Source of the DNA: Polyodon spathula | Lineage: Eukaryota; Chordata; Actinopteri; Acipenseriformes; Polyodontidae | Reading direction: 5' to 3' | Length of the DNA stretch: 64,000 nucleotides | Assembly: GCF_017654505.1 (NCBI RefSeq) | Contig: NC_054537.1 | Location: forward strand, 60,910,145-60,974,144 | Shown: positions 32,922-45,850 of the stretch, in pieces | Layout: each line of letters starts with the position of its first letter | How positions within the stretch are numbered: the stretch's first letter is position 1 | Translations under genes and position numbers: made by a program | Notes under the pieces: generated by a model | What the model saw: the letters and a program-made list of their open reading frames with translations, nothing else | Databases searched by the model: none | Told to the model about the DNA's origin: nothing

Positions 32922-34185
32922 CACTGAGTAGCTGCCGTAGGGCTCCGCTTCTGGGATGGTTAAGAAGTTAATTAATTAATAGCAGCTGAAAGGGGGGAGC
33001 GTTATATAAAGTGGCAAATAGGGAGGTACGGGGCTAAGAACAGCAACTGGGCAGTTGGTACAGGAGAGCGGTTGGTGTTGTGTGTGGAAACAAGTGTTTA
33101 AAACAAAGTAAACAACGTGACCAGGAGAGTGGGGTTCGTTTACAAAAGGACATCAGACCAGGAATAAACGGAATACAGTGGTGGATACCAGTGAAACGAA
33201 CTATGGACAGAGGAAAACAACTACGGTGCAGCAAGGCAGTTGAAACAAACTTTTAATATCCTAAACGGGAGTGGGGTTTGGATTTTTAAGAGATCTGTGT
33301 CGTGTGTTTTCAAGCTGGGGCTGTGAGTGAAAACAGCAACCAAAGACAGTTTTATTCCTGCGATAACGAGTGTGGAGTGTGTTCATTTGAACTTGGCGTG
33401 TATAGTGCAGAGATAAACAGCTTGTAAAACAACGCTGGTACCAGAGACGTTATAAAAGTGTACAAAGTAGTGCTTTGTGAAATTTGTGCTGGGTTTAAGG
33501 ACTGTGTATTATTCAAAAGGATCACCAGGACACGTGGAGACGGGAAATCCCTGCAGTATATAAATGTGTATTAAAACTACAAGTATTTCTCAGTTTTATA
33601 GAGTCAACACAGTTAATTTCAAGACCTTTTATTTTTAGTTGTTGGCTGGAACGAATACGTGGTATTTTGAGTTAGCTCTGTTCGGGAAAACAAGCCTTGT
33701 TCTTTTCTTTTACTTTATAAACGCTGGGATTACTTCATCCTCCTTACCAGGATTTACCTGCTGGGGGCACCCTTGGTCGTCGGTGAAACCTGAAAGCAGA
33801 ACGGAAGTTTGTACAGCCCTAGGCACGGATTATACAGTTGCAACGATGAAACAAAGTACATTTTCTTGGAAGGCCTCCTGGTGGCGAGTAGTGGAATTGT
33901 AGGCCAGAGGACTTTCAAGTGAGTGAACTTTTAACGCCCCAGAATGTGGAGGCGGTGTTTTGTGTTTGGGTTGGGTAGGGGCTAGTCTTGCCCAGCGGTC
34001 AAGACTAGGGACCTGAAACAGTTAAGACTAGGGCCCGGTGAGTGGGCTAGGTTTTATTTTTCTGAGCACTCATTTGAAAGTGTTTTGTTCGCCACTGTAA
34101 ATAAACCCTCCCTTAGACGTCAACTCCTGCCTCTTGTCTGGTCTTTTATCAGGTTACCACCCCAAAACAGAGCCCCAAGCTCACT
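32922..34185 (+). mobile_element. Long LTR-like repeat
   Basis: Its ends form an imperfect inverted pair: start TGAGTAGCTGCCGTAGGGCT, end GAGCCCCAAGCTCA. It has a TATA-like GTTATATAAAGTGG near 33001 and an AATAAA at about 34098, close to the right end. Base composition is higher in GC than the flanks. No second copy or clear target-site duplication is seen, so it may be a solo LTR or another repeat type. Confidence 0.4.
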
Positions 34186-34203
34186 CGTGTGTGTGTGTGT
34201 GTG

Positions 34204-34251
<48 letters not shown>
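34186..34251. repeat. (GT)n(AT)n microsatellite
   Basis: About ten GT units followed by AT repeats. Confidence 0.95.
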
Positions 34252-34256
<5 letters not shown>

Positions 34257-35566
34257 TGATATGGCTCAATTTATAAATTCTCCTAAATGTTCCACTAAAT
34301 GTTTGATAGTGCTTATTGAACACAGACAAAAGAATAAATTATTTAATCGGACGTAAAAAAATTACTAATCAAGATATGAGCAATATAGTACAGCCTGTAC
34401 AAAGTATTGCTAATGTTTTAGATATTGAATATCATCAAGCATTTAAACAGTAATATCCTAGCTTATGCACCTTGAACTCATTGTATAGTTGCCTGCTTTT
34501 ATAAGTTGGAGGGTTGTGCAAGAGTCTCATTTTGAAGAAAGAATTAACAATTGGTTCTGTGATCCACACATGTAGTGTAGATTTGAGTCCTGTTTTAAAA
34601 GTTCAGCTTTGTGTTAATTTTGAAGAAAAGTGTTCAATGTCCTTGTTGCTGCATTGTCTTTCCTTATTGATGTTTCAGACAAGATGCAGGATGTTTTGTT
34701 GCACTGTGAAAGTCTTCTGCTTTTGACAATCTTTTTAAACAAGTTTACAAGCAGAGTTCCGGATATCCAAGGCTGCTGCAGTAGCCATGGCAATCGTAAA
34801 CGGGAAACAGAAAATGATGTACTTCAACCGTGCCTCTGCGGAAAAGTCACAGATTTAACTCCATAACAGAACGTGGGATGATGCATATCTCCTCCAGCCA
34901 ATCATGCAAAGCAATACACAACAGCAATCTTTCCTTATGCTATAATGATAGGTCCGTTTAAAAGACGGGGCATGTTTTATTAGTCCTTTTCGTTCTGCCC
35001 CTGGCTGTGGGCTTTTATGATTGGTTAGTTTAAAATAAAGGGCTTTGCTTAAGGTAACAGCTATTCTGGAAGGAGAAACTTTTGAAAGCATAGAGCTCTT
35101 GCTAAGTGTTGTATTGCTTATTCTAAATGTGTTTTCTGTTCCCCCAAAGAAATTGCCTTTCTTTAGATACTAAACATGTGAGGGTATGTTCTTGAACAGA
35201 ATTCTAAAGTTTCTTGTCTGGTGATATTCTGCGTTTGTCAGGGTTATGAGAGTAAAACTCGCATTTTTTGTGCTCGCAGTGATTTTTAATCAAGATGTAA
35301 AAATATTCTGTTCTCTAAGAATTAATTGTAACATCATTCATGTTTACTTCCACGTGGGTTCGTCCCTTGCTTTACTTTGTCGGGATAGCAATCACAAGCT
35401 GGGCAAATGCCGTTCTCTTTGTGATTCATCTGATTGTCTGTCTGGCAAGGGTGAAAGCGTTCAGATGTTTATTGCCCACCTAATCTCGGGCCTGTCACAG
35501 CTGGTTGTCATAAAACCACATCTACTACGATAAGATTCTTTATCACGTCTCTCTCTTTAATGAGAG
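34252..35566. other. No gene confirmed
   Basis: The stretch should contain Walker A and transmembrane exons if the ABCA13-like gene were complete, but I could not find them. The open run at 34630-34866 has no recognisable domain. Confidence 0.35.
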
Positions 35567-35739
35567 TGTGACATAGGGTCTCCCTCTTTGGAATGTTTTA
35601 AGCTCTTGTTTGTGACTGGAATGTGTTCAGTCTGTTTCCAAGTATAAGCGTAGACTCGCTTTGTCAGAATATTACTTTATAAAAGTCTTATTTGTTAATA
35701 AAGGATTTAACAATGCAATATACATTACTTTCCCTCACA
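35567..35739 (+). mobile_element. Possible short LTR-like remnant
   Basis: It runs from TGTGACATAGGG to CCCTCACA and has a TATA-like CTTTATAAAAGTC and an AATAAAGG signal before the end. No target-site duplication is seen. Confidence 0.25.
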
Positions 35740-35779
35740 GGAGCTCAGTCTCTTTCCTGTTTTTTTCATTCTTTTTCAG

Positions 35780-35995
35780 CTCAATCTTGACAAGCCTGTT
35801 CCAGCCCAGCTCAGGCGTGAGTATGTGAATGGGAGGCACATGTACACAGAGCTCTCCGCTGTCAAAGGAGATGGAAGTGTGTCTGCAGTATGATGTGCTG
35901 TTCCAGGGTCTACCTGTTCGAGAGCACCTCCTGCTGTACGTATCTATCAAAGCACCTCAGTGGAGGAGAGGCTAACTGTGTCAGGAAGTGAACAG
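35780..35995 (+). pseudogene. abca13: ABCA13-like exon of nucleotide-binding domain 1, broken
   Basis: A clean acceptor (CTTTTTCAG) and donor (GTAATG at 35996) bound a block that matches ABCA-family NBD1 just after Walker A. In successive frames it reads SILTSLFQPSSG, EYVNGRHMYTELSAV and EMEVCLQYDVLFQGLP, followed by VREHLLLYVSIKAPQWRRG, a stop, then LCQEVNR. The Q-loop glutamine (CLQYDVLF) and the EHL..Y..IKAP helix are recognisable and fit ABCA13 best. Two frameshifts and a TAA at the position of an expected Glu show that this exon cannot be translated, unless they are assembly errors. In a working protein this domain binds ATP to drive lipid transport. Confidence 0.85.
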
Positions 35996-36159
35996 GTAAT
36001 GTTTCACTCATATCTGGCTTGTGAGAACCAAAGACTTGACTGATATTTGTCATTCTTTGATACTACACTGGCAAACATAGCAAAAATCTGAATTCCCTAG
36101 TCAAACTTTTTTTGGTTGGTTAAAACGTGTAACGAAGATATTCAAATCTAAAAATACAC

Positions 36160-37660
36160 AATTGTTCTACACTGACAAGGATTTTAATCACAATAACCAA
36201 ATATATTCTACCTGGCTTCACTTAAGCCAGTGGTTAATTCCAATCATAACCACTAGATGGCAGTATAACACCACAAATTCTATACAGTCTTTTAGCTGGT
36301 TCGCTATTGCTGTGAAGCTTGCACGCTCCAGTTTTTCTATACATTCCTGCAGTTTGTCACTAAGGTATTCTCAGGAGTCCCCCTCCTTCTCAACCTTTTG
36401 TAGCAACTGACATTCTCCAATTTCAACTCTTCCCCTCTTCAAGGACCTGGTCATGAAGCAACCTTACTCTACTGTTTTTGAGATGCTCAGTATCTACCAT
36501 CATAGCAACGTCCTGCTTCCCTGCATCACACATCCATTCCTGTGACTTATTCCTGTTCCCAGATTCATGTTTCCTCATCTGGCGCTGCTCCTCCAATCCA
36601 ACCAGCTTCATCAAGGCACCTTATTCGACCTTTAAAGTCATCGTTTCATCAAAGCGAGCCGCCAGTCAGTCATGGAACCATGTCCTATGATTATGAACAT
36701 TCCAGTCAATGTCCTGTTACCCCCAATAGACAATAAACTGCTCCCAACCAATCAATAGGTTTTGCAGACACCTTGGAGCAACACCTTGTTTGTCTCTGGT
36801 TCTGCAGCGGTCTCATCTCTGCATTCTTCATCTCTCTCAAAAGCAGCCCCATCTCTGGCTCCATCTAAATCGGCCTTAACACTGAAAGACCAATATAATC
36901 CCCGGTAATCCCCATCTAATCAAAATACAGGGCACTTCAGCAATCCTGTTCATATCTCCGCTCATCCTCCCAAATGTTACAGCATTAATACTTGGTTTGA
37001 GACATGGTACAAGACTGGAAATCTGTCTTGATTATGAGCTTAGGATTTCCACTATTCGGAGAATAACTGGTGTTGAGAAACCCAAATCTCTGAATGTGAG
37101 TTTATCGTTTCCATTTCAAGCAGACATGATAGTAGCAAACCACTGATCGATCCTGTATTAACTAACGCAGAAAGGCGGCATCTCATCTCTCTGCCCTCAT
37201 TTCTAGAATATGGGCTGCAAAGACGCCGCGCTTCCCCAGTAGCCGATTCATATGTTTGTTCGATACAGCTGCCACCTGAGCCCCCAGTTCCACCTCTCAT
37301 TCTGCCTCTACTTTCAGTATCAAGTTCAGTCAGTTGGTCCCATTTGCTTCCACAACCCCCATCCAGAATCCTCAGCTTCTCCAGTTGCTATATGACTGCA
37401 TTTTACTCTCGACTCTCCCCCACCAGCTTGATCACGAATGTGGGGGAGCTGGTCCTCCTGCAGTAGATTCCTACATTCGTTCACCCTTCCCGGATAGTTG
37501 TTGCTCCTTCTAAAATTGCCAGCATGCCAGGAGTGGGGGGCTACCTGTCTGCTGGGGCCACTAGAAGTTTTCCCATAATTGGCCTCAAGGGTTTTTTTCC
37601 TCTTCACTGAGCAGCAGGTATGCACATAGTCACATCCTACTAAATTACTAACCATCCTCC
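36160..37660 (-). pseudogene. Gypsy gag-protease remnant
   Basis: Minus-strand frames include a stretch WHAGNFRRSNNYPGR (about 37500) like a ruined CCHC knuckle of the WHCGxxGHxxR type. Further on, RCRLSALVNTGSISGLL (about 37130-37180) resembles the LVDTGS catalytic motif of the aspartic protease, with Asp changed to Asn. Many stops surround both. No reverse transcriptase was found to the left. Other minus frames in 36400-36900 may be capsid, but I cannot show it. Confidence 0.45.
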
Positions 37661-38460
37661 TGTTTGTCCCATTTGTCCTTCAGGTCTTTTGTTTTGTGCG
37701 GTGGCAAGTGCTGCCTTTTGTTCGTGTTACGGTGTGGGAGATTTCGTGAGGAGCCAGGGGTCCATCCTTTGGGGGGTGGTGGGGGGGCAAGTGAGTCTCA
37801 CTTCCCCGACCTCAGGATTAGGCATCAGCCTCCCTTTACCTTCAGGGGGGTTCTCGCCATGCGAGTCAGAGCAGACCCCCAGCCACACTCTGTCCTTTCG
37901 CAGCTTCTGCGCTTAACTTGCCTCACTCAAGGCTCTGTTCTATACTCTGTCTCAATTCAGGGCGTGGCTACTCCCGTACTCGAGTCCCATACTAACCTCT
38001 ATGCCTTGTTCTTATTTCAGGTCCCAGGCAGTGTGAAGTCTCTGCCAATTGGGGGTCTAATGAGCTCCCCCTTACAGAAGTCTCAGATGCTGGGTACCTC
38101 TCCCTCTCCATCTCCTTTCTTGTCCTAGTCTTCCGGGACCGTCTTCCTTCCGAGGGGCGGCTCTCAGAGTCATAACCCTCGTATGTGTTTTCGGTTGCTG
38201 GGTTCTTCGCCCCTGGGTTGTGTCTGCATCGCCACCCTCAGTCAGTGACCATCTTCTATCCTAGTTTCCATGTCCAACTTCACTGGTCTGCTCCTACAGT
38301 GGGCCTCACCCGCTGTTCTATCCTAGGTCTGGTCCTTTCTAGCCAGCACTGTCCTACTTGCCACTCCCTTCTGCTTCTGCCCTATCCTTACACCCCCAGC
38401 TCACGGCCCATGAACAAATAAGACTTGTAAATAGATCTATATCTATCTGTCCACCAGGTG
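37661..38460. other. Unassigned GC-richer sequence
   Basis: A 154-codon plus frame (37664-38128) has no recognisable domain and low-complexity composition. It is probably the leader of the retroelement to the left. Confidence 0.3.
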
Positions 38461-38527
38461 GAGCCAGTAAGAACATAAAGTTTACAAACGAGAGGAGACC
38501 ATTCGGCCCATCTTGCTTGTTTGGTTG

Positions 38528-40800
38528 TTAGTAGCTTATTGATCCCAGAATCTCATCAAGCAGCTTCTTGGATCCCATGGTGTCTGCTTCAACAACATTA
38601 CTGGGGAGTTGATTCCAGACCCTCACAATTCTCTGTGTAAAAAAGTGCCTCCTATTTTCTGTTCTGAATGCCCCTTTGTCTAATCTCCATTTGTGACCCC
38701 TGGTCCTTGTTTCTTTTTTCAGGCTCAAAAAGTCCCTTGGGTCGACGTTGTCAATACCTTTTAGAATTTTGAATGCTTGAATTAGGTCGCCACGTAGTCT
38801 TCTTTGTTCAAGACTGAACAGATTCAATTATTTTAGCCTGTCTGCATATGACATGCCTTTTAAGCCCGGAATAATTCTGGTCGCTCTTCTTTGCACTCTT
38901 TCTAGAGCAGCAATATCTTTTTTTATAGCGAGGTGACCAGAACTGCATACAATATTCAAGATGAAGTCTTACTAGTGCATTGTACAGTTTTAACATTACT
39001 TCCCTTGATTTAAATTCAACACTTTTCACAATGTATCCGAGCATCTTGTTAGCTTTTTTTATACCTTCCCCACATTGTCTAGATGAACACATTTCTGAGT
39101 CAACAAAAACTCCTAGGTCTTTTTCATAGATTCCTTCTCCAATTTCAGTATCTCCCATATGATATTTATAATGTACATTTTTATTTCCTGCGTGCAGTAC
39201 CTTACACTTTTCTCTATTAAATGTCATTTGCCATGTGTCTGCCCAGTTCTGAATCTTGTCTAGATCATTTTGAATGACCTTTGCTGCTACAACAGTGTTT
39301 GCCACTCCTTCTACTTTTGTGTTGTCTGCAAATTTAACAAGTTTGCTTACTATACCAGAATCTAAATCATTAATGTAGATTAGGAATAGCAGAGAACCTA
39401 ATTCTGATCCCTGTGGTACACCACTGGTTACCACACTCCATTCTGAGGTTTTTCCTCTAATCAGTACTTTCTGTTTTCTACATGTTAACCACTCCCTAAT
39501 CCATGTACATGTGTTTCCTTGAATCCCAACTGCGTTCAGTTTGAGAATTAATCTTTTGTGAGGGACTTTGTCAAAAGCTTTCTGGAAATCAAAATAAACC
39601 ATGTCATATGCTTTGCAATTATCCATTATCGATGTTCCATCCTCAAAAAAATCAAGCAAGTTAGTTAGACACGATCTCCCTTTCCTAAAACCATGTTGAC
39701 TGTCTCCCAGAACCCTGCTGCCATATAGGTAATTTTCCATTTTGGATCTTATTATAGTTTCCATAAGTTTGCATATAATAGAAGTCAGGCTTACTGGTCT
39801 GTAGTTACCTGGTTCAGTTTTGTTTCCCTTTTTGTGGATCGGTATTACGTTTGCAATTTTCCAGTCTGTCGGTACCACCCCTGTGTCAAGAGAATGCTGC
39901 ATGTTCTTGGTTAGCGGTTTGTAAATTATTTCATTTCTTTGAGTACTGCTGGGAGGATCTCATCCGGCCCAGGGGATTTGTTTATTTTAAGAGCTCCAAG
40001 TCCATTTAACACCATGTTGTGGTCTGAGTTTGCCAGTGCTTCTCTGACCTCTGTTTTAGTTATTCTGTCTTCGTTATTTGAAAAGACTAAATCAAAGCAT
40101 GCCTCCCCTCTAGTCGGTGCCTTGACAAATTGTGTTAGGAAGCAGTCATTTGTCATTTCCACCATTTCTATTTCATCCTTGGCGCTACCCACCGGGTTTT
40201 CCCATTTTATTTGGGGGAAATTGAAATCCCCCCATTAGTATGGCTTCTCCATTGCTACACGCATTTCTAATGTCATTGTATAACAGATTATTTTGCTCAC
40301 CGTCTGAATCTGGCGGTCTATAGCATGCTCCTATTATGCCCTTTGAATTTTTGCCCGTTATTCTGACCCATATTCGGTTTTATTTTCTTTGTCCAGGTTT
40401 AACACCTGGGCTTCAAGACTGTTTCTTATGTATAGCACTACCCCTCCTCCTCTTCTGTCCTGCCTGTCTCTCCTATACAGTGTATACCCACAAATATTAT
40501 ATTTGTCCCCATCACTCTCAGACAACCACGTTTCTGTAACACCTATCACATCATAGTTACCTGTTAGTGCAGTAGCTTCAAGTTCTAGAATTTTGTTTCT
40601 GATACTTCTAGCATTTGGATAAATACATTTAATGGTTGTCTTACCAGAGTTGTTGTTCTTGTTTTGATGCGGTCTGCCTTCTGTTTTTTTTGTTAATTTC
40701 TCCCCCCTTCCTTTTAGTTTAAATGCTTCTGAACCTGCTCGAGGATCTTTTCTCCAAGTAGACTGGTTCCCTTGTTATTTAAGTGCAGTCCGTCCCGTCT
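38528..40800 (-). pseudogene. CR1 ORF2: endonuclease and reverse transcriptase, dead
   Basis: The endonuclease part has MIGVTETWLSESDGDKYNI, YRRDRQDRRGGGVVLYI and NSDHNM. In the frame at 40192-39926, SDHNMV is joined directly to LNGLGALKINKSPGPDEI, which is reverse transcriptase sequence. The link of roughly a hundred residues expected between the two domains is missing. The main reverse transcriptase frame (39902-38808) contains NYRPVSLTSIICKLME, QHGFRKGRSCLTNLLDF, FDFQKAFDKVPH, SGVPQGSELGSLLFLIYIND and the catalytic box FADNTKV, where the second Asp of FADD is Asn. The tail (38827-38528) carries RRLRGDLIQAFKIL and WNQLPSNVVEA. Several frameshifts are present. Confidence 0.92.
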
Positions 40801-40881
40801 ATACAGATAGTCCCTCGTTTTGTAGAATGTGGTCCAATGATCAAGACGGGTGAAGCCTTCCCATGTGCACCACGTCTTCAG

Positions 40882-41690
40882 CTATGCGTTTTGATTAATT
40901 ATTCCCAGCTGTCCATATGGTCCTTTGCAAGGTGCCGGTAGTATACCAGAAAATACCACAGTGTTGGTTTTCTCTTTTAATTTCCTTCCTAGCTCTCTGA
41001 ATTTGTTTTGCAGGGATTTTGGTCTGTCTCTTCTAATGTTGTTTGTACCGATGTGGACGACTACTACTGGGTCGTCTCCTGTTTGTTCAAGGAGCCTGTC
41101 CACGTTTTCAGTGATGTGCTTGACCGAGGCTCCCGGAAGGCAGCGCACTGTTGTAGTAAGGGGGTCCAAACTACGACTTGAACTTGCTGTGTTTCTCAAT
41201 ATGGAGTCCCCTACAATCATGACCTCCCTTCTTTTTGCTGTCTGGTTACTACTGTCAATGGGGTCCTGGATGTTGTTCCTTTCATTCTCTTGTTGTTGGT
41301 TCTGCTCATCAAAATTCTGAAGTGGCTCAAATGTGGTGGTTGTGTTTGACGAAGTTTCTTTTTTTCCCTGCTTCTGCCTACCTGAACCCAGCTGTTCTGA
41401 CCTTCTATCTCCTTGGTGGCTTTCAGTCTGTTGGGGGTGATGCAGACTTCCATGAATTGGGGGTATGCCAGTTCCTCAAGATCCTGTTGCTGCCTCACTT
41501 CTTCCAGCTCCATTTCTAGTATACTTACTAGTTTATGCAAATCCTGGATCGCGCTACACTTTACGCACACTTGGTTTAGCTCCGCTGGGTTTTCTCGGAT
41601 TTCCCACATCAAGCAGGTGTCACAGACTACTGGCTTGAAGACCATGTTGAGGGTTTTCTTTTGAAGTTTAGTTTCTTCTGCAGCCGTCAA
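40882..41690 (-). pseudogene. CR1 ORF1: Cys-rich/coiled-coil region and SGNH esterase
   Basis: The upstream frame (41690-41217) has CDTCLMWEIRENP, a second CVKC pair, and a helical LEMELEEVRQQQDLEELAYP coiled coil. The next frame (41220-40882) has MIVGDSILRNT, the GDS nucleophile block of SGNH/GDSL esterases, and VVVHIGTNNIRRD, the GTN block. In CR1/L2 elements this ORF1 esterase is thought to help ribonucleoprotein or membrane interaction. The two frames overlap by only a few bases and need a frame change to be one protein. The catalytic Asp/His end of the esterase is not visible. Confidence 0.85.
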
Positions 41691-41699
41691 CCTGCTTTC

Positions 41700-42045
41700 A
41701 AACTGCTTCTAAACTGCTCTGTACTTTTCCACACCTGTACTTCTCCCACTCGCTGTCGCTGGGAAGACTGCCGCGTTGTTCTGCTGTGCTGTTGGCTCCT
41801 CCCCTCGCCCGTGTCTCAGAACGGCGCTGAATTTGAATCAGCTGTTCTGAGTTTCAGCTTGTTTGTTATCAGAAAAACACACGCGGCTGTTTGACTTTGA
41901 GCTGCTGCTGTGTTTCCCCAATGTCCTGTGTTTTCTGATTTTAAAGCAATTCAAGATGCAATTTCTCCTTACTGCTTCTAAACTGCTCTGTACTTTTCCA
42001 CTCCTGTACTTCTCCCACTCTCTGTTGCTGGGAAGTTGACTTGTT
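41700..42045. repeat. Duplicated monomer in the CR1 5' region
   Basis: A segment starting ACTGCTTCTAAACTGCTCTG at 41702 recurs at 41971, a period of 269 bp. The copies match for about 65 bp with a few differences. Confidence 0.88.
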
Positions 42046-42070
42046 TCCTTAAAATCAATAACTGTATCCA

Positions 42071-45000
42071 CTTAAATTGTAGAACAGCCTCAGAGTTATG
42101 AAAGCTTTCTCGCCTATTTGATTACGTGTCAGCACAGTTATTAGTCGGGTGCTTGAATAAGCGTATGGGTTATGACAGTATAACCACAGCTTAACAGGAG
42201 TTTATATAATGACAGTTGGCAGTTACAGTACAGTTAAAGTATGTACCAAAACCAGTTGCAGTTTAGCACAACTGCAGTCAAAATCCCAAATCCCTGCTTT
42301 ATTCCCCTTTGTTACCATTTTCACTGATCTCCTCAGTTGTGCAATTGAATGTTTCATTTCTGATACTTTTTTTTAGGTACAACTTATTAAGAAAAGCACT
42401 CTTCCCCATTGCTAGTCTGCATATGGGCTGTTGCTGTAAAGAGAGAATCTGGTTTGTGTGTGAGTGTTTTAAAGGTGTCCAAGGTGTCTGTAGACCTGAC
42501 TTTCAAGAGTTTAGCACCAATATTCAAAATGATTTGCACACCTGGAATGTGTAAAACTGGAATATTTACTTCTAAATGTAATTTTCCACTAAAACTATGT
42601 AGTAGTTCCTTGCTGAACCAGACATCTTTGGCATCAGACAGGTTATCAAAAATAACGAGCTGTCTGGTTTAAAAATAAATAAATCGCACACACATGCATT
42701 TATTGTGCTGAATTTATTTTAAATGTATAAATCATTGCGCCGAAATAACATTGTGTTCTCTGTACACAATTATATTATGTAAAAATACAAATCTGTACAG
42801 TTTACCTGTAGAGTAGTAAAATCAAATGAATACCTACCTAGTCTATAGGCTTCCGGCAACACAACATAAATCATGCTGTTGCGTTGTACACATTACTGTA
42901 CAATGCAAAAATAAAATATTATATTCAATTGAAACTAAATGATTTAGAGCATTTACTTTGTTTATTTTTACCATAACCTGCTTAACTACTACACAGTTAA
43001 TACAGAGCATAGGTGCCGCATTGGCACGTTATGATACTATACAGTACATTACGTACAGTGGACACACTTTATAGAAACTCTTTTAATATTGTGCCTGAAA
43101 ATAAAGCACCTAGCCTACCTGCTACTTGTGTTTTCTGCTGGTATAGGTCAGAACTTCTTTGCAAAATCAGTTAAACCACAATTCTGAATTTAATTATTGT
43201 AGTTCATATCTAGCATTTCGAACTGGAGTCTCAGTACGGTATTTCTGATTGCTTCCTTCCCTTTTTCGATCGACCGCAGTTTGTTTAAACTCTGCAGAGT
43301 ATGAGTTTGTGTGCCCTTTTAGTCATGTACTTAATGATTTAGTAGGCTACATTATCGGTTTGTCTTTATTTTCATCCTGTCTTTGGTATCAGTATAACAG
43401 CTGTTTTTGTTTCACTATTAGCGAGGGACTACTGTAATTTCCAGAAAAGGTGATTTCTTCTAGATTCTGGGCAATGTGAATAGTATATTCTCAAGAGGTT
43501 ATTGTTGTCTGCTCTTTATCTGTGTATGTTGAAGCTTTGTCTGTGACTAGCTGTTTTGGGCATCACAAAACACGCACTTGCGTTTACACAGTGAGATTTC
43601 CATTTCTCTGTATACATGCAGCCCACACGTGTCTGCTCCTGTGCCAATAGCTGTTAAACCACTGAAATATACTCACTCTGGAAGCAAGTGGTACGAACAA
43701 GGCAGTCCAGAGCAGCAAAAATCAATATTCTTCCACAGGGAAAATAATTCCATCGTCCCAGTCAGCGCCCCGGGACAAAAATTTGAAATCGGGACATTGT
43801 TTTTGAAAATGCTTTGGGACACCAGGACAGGCTTTCTGAAACTCGGACTGTCCCAGCTAAACCAGGATGTTTTGTAGCTTTAATTCCACCCCAAATACTA
43901 CAAAACATACATGCATCAACTGTACTGTATTTGGACACATTCTGTATACACCTAACTTGGCAGCAAGGTTGCCAGTTCCTACAATTTTCCTTTTTTTGTG
44001 TCTGGTTGCTTTTGTCAAAAGACATAAATGTTTGTGGACAATGCATACTGTGCCAGAGTGGCCGGGGGCAGTGTAAATGATCAGGCTGGAGTCGTCAACT
44101 ACAGGTTAAACTGCAGGTGGTTTCATTTTTAAATTTGCTGCGGTGGGGAAACAACAGTGTTAAAAAAAAAAAAAAATGTAAATAAAATAAGCCTAGCTCT
44201 CAGTCGGATCACTAAATAAACAATGTGGTCCCTCTCTAATGTCAGGACAGAGGCAGTTTATCCAACTAAACAAGTTTACGTCAAAACTGTTCATAGAATT
44301 CCCCAGGAACTACATATACTGTGCCTTTTTACTTATTTACACAGGATCATAATGGTACAACCAAATCACTCGCTCGTTCTTCGTTTCTTTCTTTTTATTC
44401 AGCTTCCATGATACACGCACACTTCAATCCGTTCTCCCCTATACCCCCAACACAAAGCTAGGCTAATCCCTTTTTAAAGAGGTGTCTAACTTTTAATAAG
44501 CATCTAACCAATTGACCATTATCCTTAATTCATTAAGGAAACAGGCACTATGTAAATTCCCGGATGCCTGCATACCTGTGGGAGCACGTGACCTCTAGTG
44601 GTCAACCTATTGCATTGCAGGGAACAAAGCTCTCTCATTCTCAAACTGTCATTGATTCTGCACCACCTCACCACAATATGTGGTACAAGACTGTAATCTT
44701 CCACATATGAGCAGTTATCAATCTCGGATCCCTCATCCAGTCTGCTTCTTGTACCGCTGTCAAGTAGCATTCTGCCCCTTGCTGAATTTTCCACTACTTT
44801 GAGATATGCGTCATTGTTTCGTTGAAGTTTGTCGGTGTGATTACTTAAGCTATAGTATTAATTTATTCATTGTCATAGTTTACATCGAACTTTTTGTATT
44901 ACAAATGTACATTTTAGACGGTACAAAAACAGCAGAAACACAAAATAGGTTGTGAATGTTCATTTCCTCACGTTACTTTCTTTGAAAAGGACCATGTGAA

Positions 45001-45850
45001 ATTGTAATTTAAATATTTTACATTAAGTCGTGCATTACAAATGTTAGTAATAAGATAGTTAAGTAATCATCTGTTTAATCTATATAGTTTATTCATAGTC
45101 ATGGTTTACTGTGAACTTTGGTATTATAAATGTACATTTTAGACATCATATATACATGCATATCTTCATGTGTTACAAGTACTGCTTGTAAGAAAATCTC
45201 CAATTCCATATTTGTAAATCAGTTTTCGTTTTCAAGCATCCTCATCACCATGGCTAGTACCAGGCTGAGGTCTTTGTGTCCAATTCGCTTTCTTTTGGAA
45301 TGTGTAGCCTACACATGCAGGGTTAACCCAAAACCGCTATTTATTGTGAGAGGTGTGTATTTCTCCACTGTTAATTGCGGTGAGGGGTATTTAAATTGGC
45401 TGGTTGCAGAAATGCCTGCTTTACCCAATTAGTCTTAAAATGGGTCGTTATTTTGATGCAGTGTGTGGCTGTATTGAACACATGCGTTACGTGACTTTTT
45501 GCAGTCGGTTTTTCCCCTTTATAAATTTGGGCCAAAGTGTTTTCTGAGAGGTAACTGCACTGCATTTTCATCCCATATGCACGCTTCTACAAACAAACTA
45601 GTAACCTTGAAACCCAAATTCAAATCTTGCAGAAAGGACAGAAGCAGGCTTCTTTGATAGAGCAAAAAAAATGAAATGCTCTCAACTGAATATAAAGCCC
45701 TGACATTATCTTGAGCAGAATTCCTCATTCATCACACCAAGCAAAATTATTATTATCATGGGGAAAGACAATGTAGATTGCTGGGTTTGAGACTGAAGCA
45801 TAATGAATGTTTGGCGGCAATAAGTGTGATTAAAACTGTAAATAATGCAT
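42071..45850. other. AT-rich intron-like sequence, no gene found
   Basis: This interval should hold the ABC signature and Walker B exon of NBD1 if the gene were complete. I found none. No named repeat is recognised. Confidence 0.4.

Larger units (their letters stand above)
38462..42070 (-). mobile_element. CR1-type LINE, nearly full length but internally deleted
   Basis: Minus-strand order, from right: a 5' untranslated region with a duplicated monomer, ORF1 with a Cys-rich/coiled-coil part and an esterase, then ORF2 with apurinic endonuclease and reverse transcriptase, and a 3' end near AGTAAGAACATAAAG. The last segment (CATTCGGCCCATCTTGC on plus) is a common CR1-family 3' end in fishes. 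The copy lies between the two NBD1 exons of the ABCA13-like gene. Confidence 0.9.

Noticed and set aside
34630..34866. Open run after a TTTCAG site, considered as the Walker A exon
   Set aside because: No GxxGxGKT motif or other ABC feature appears in any frame.
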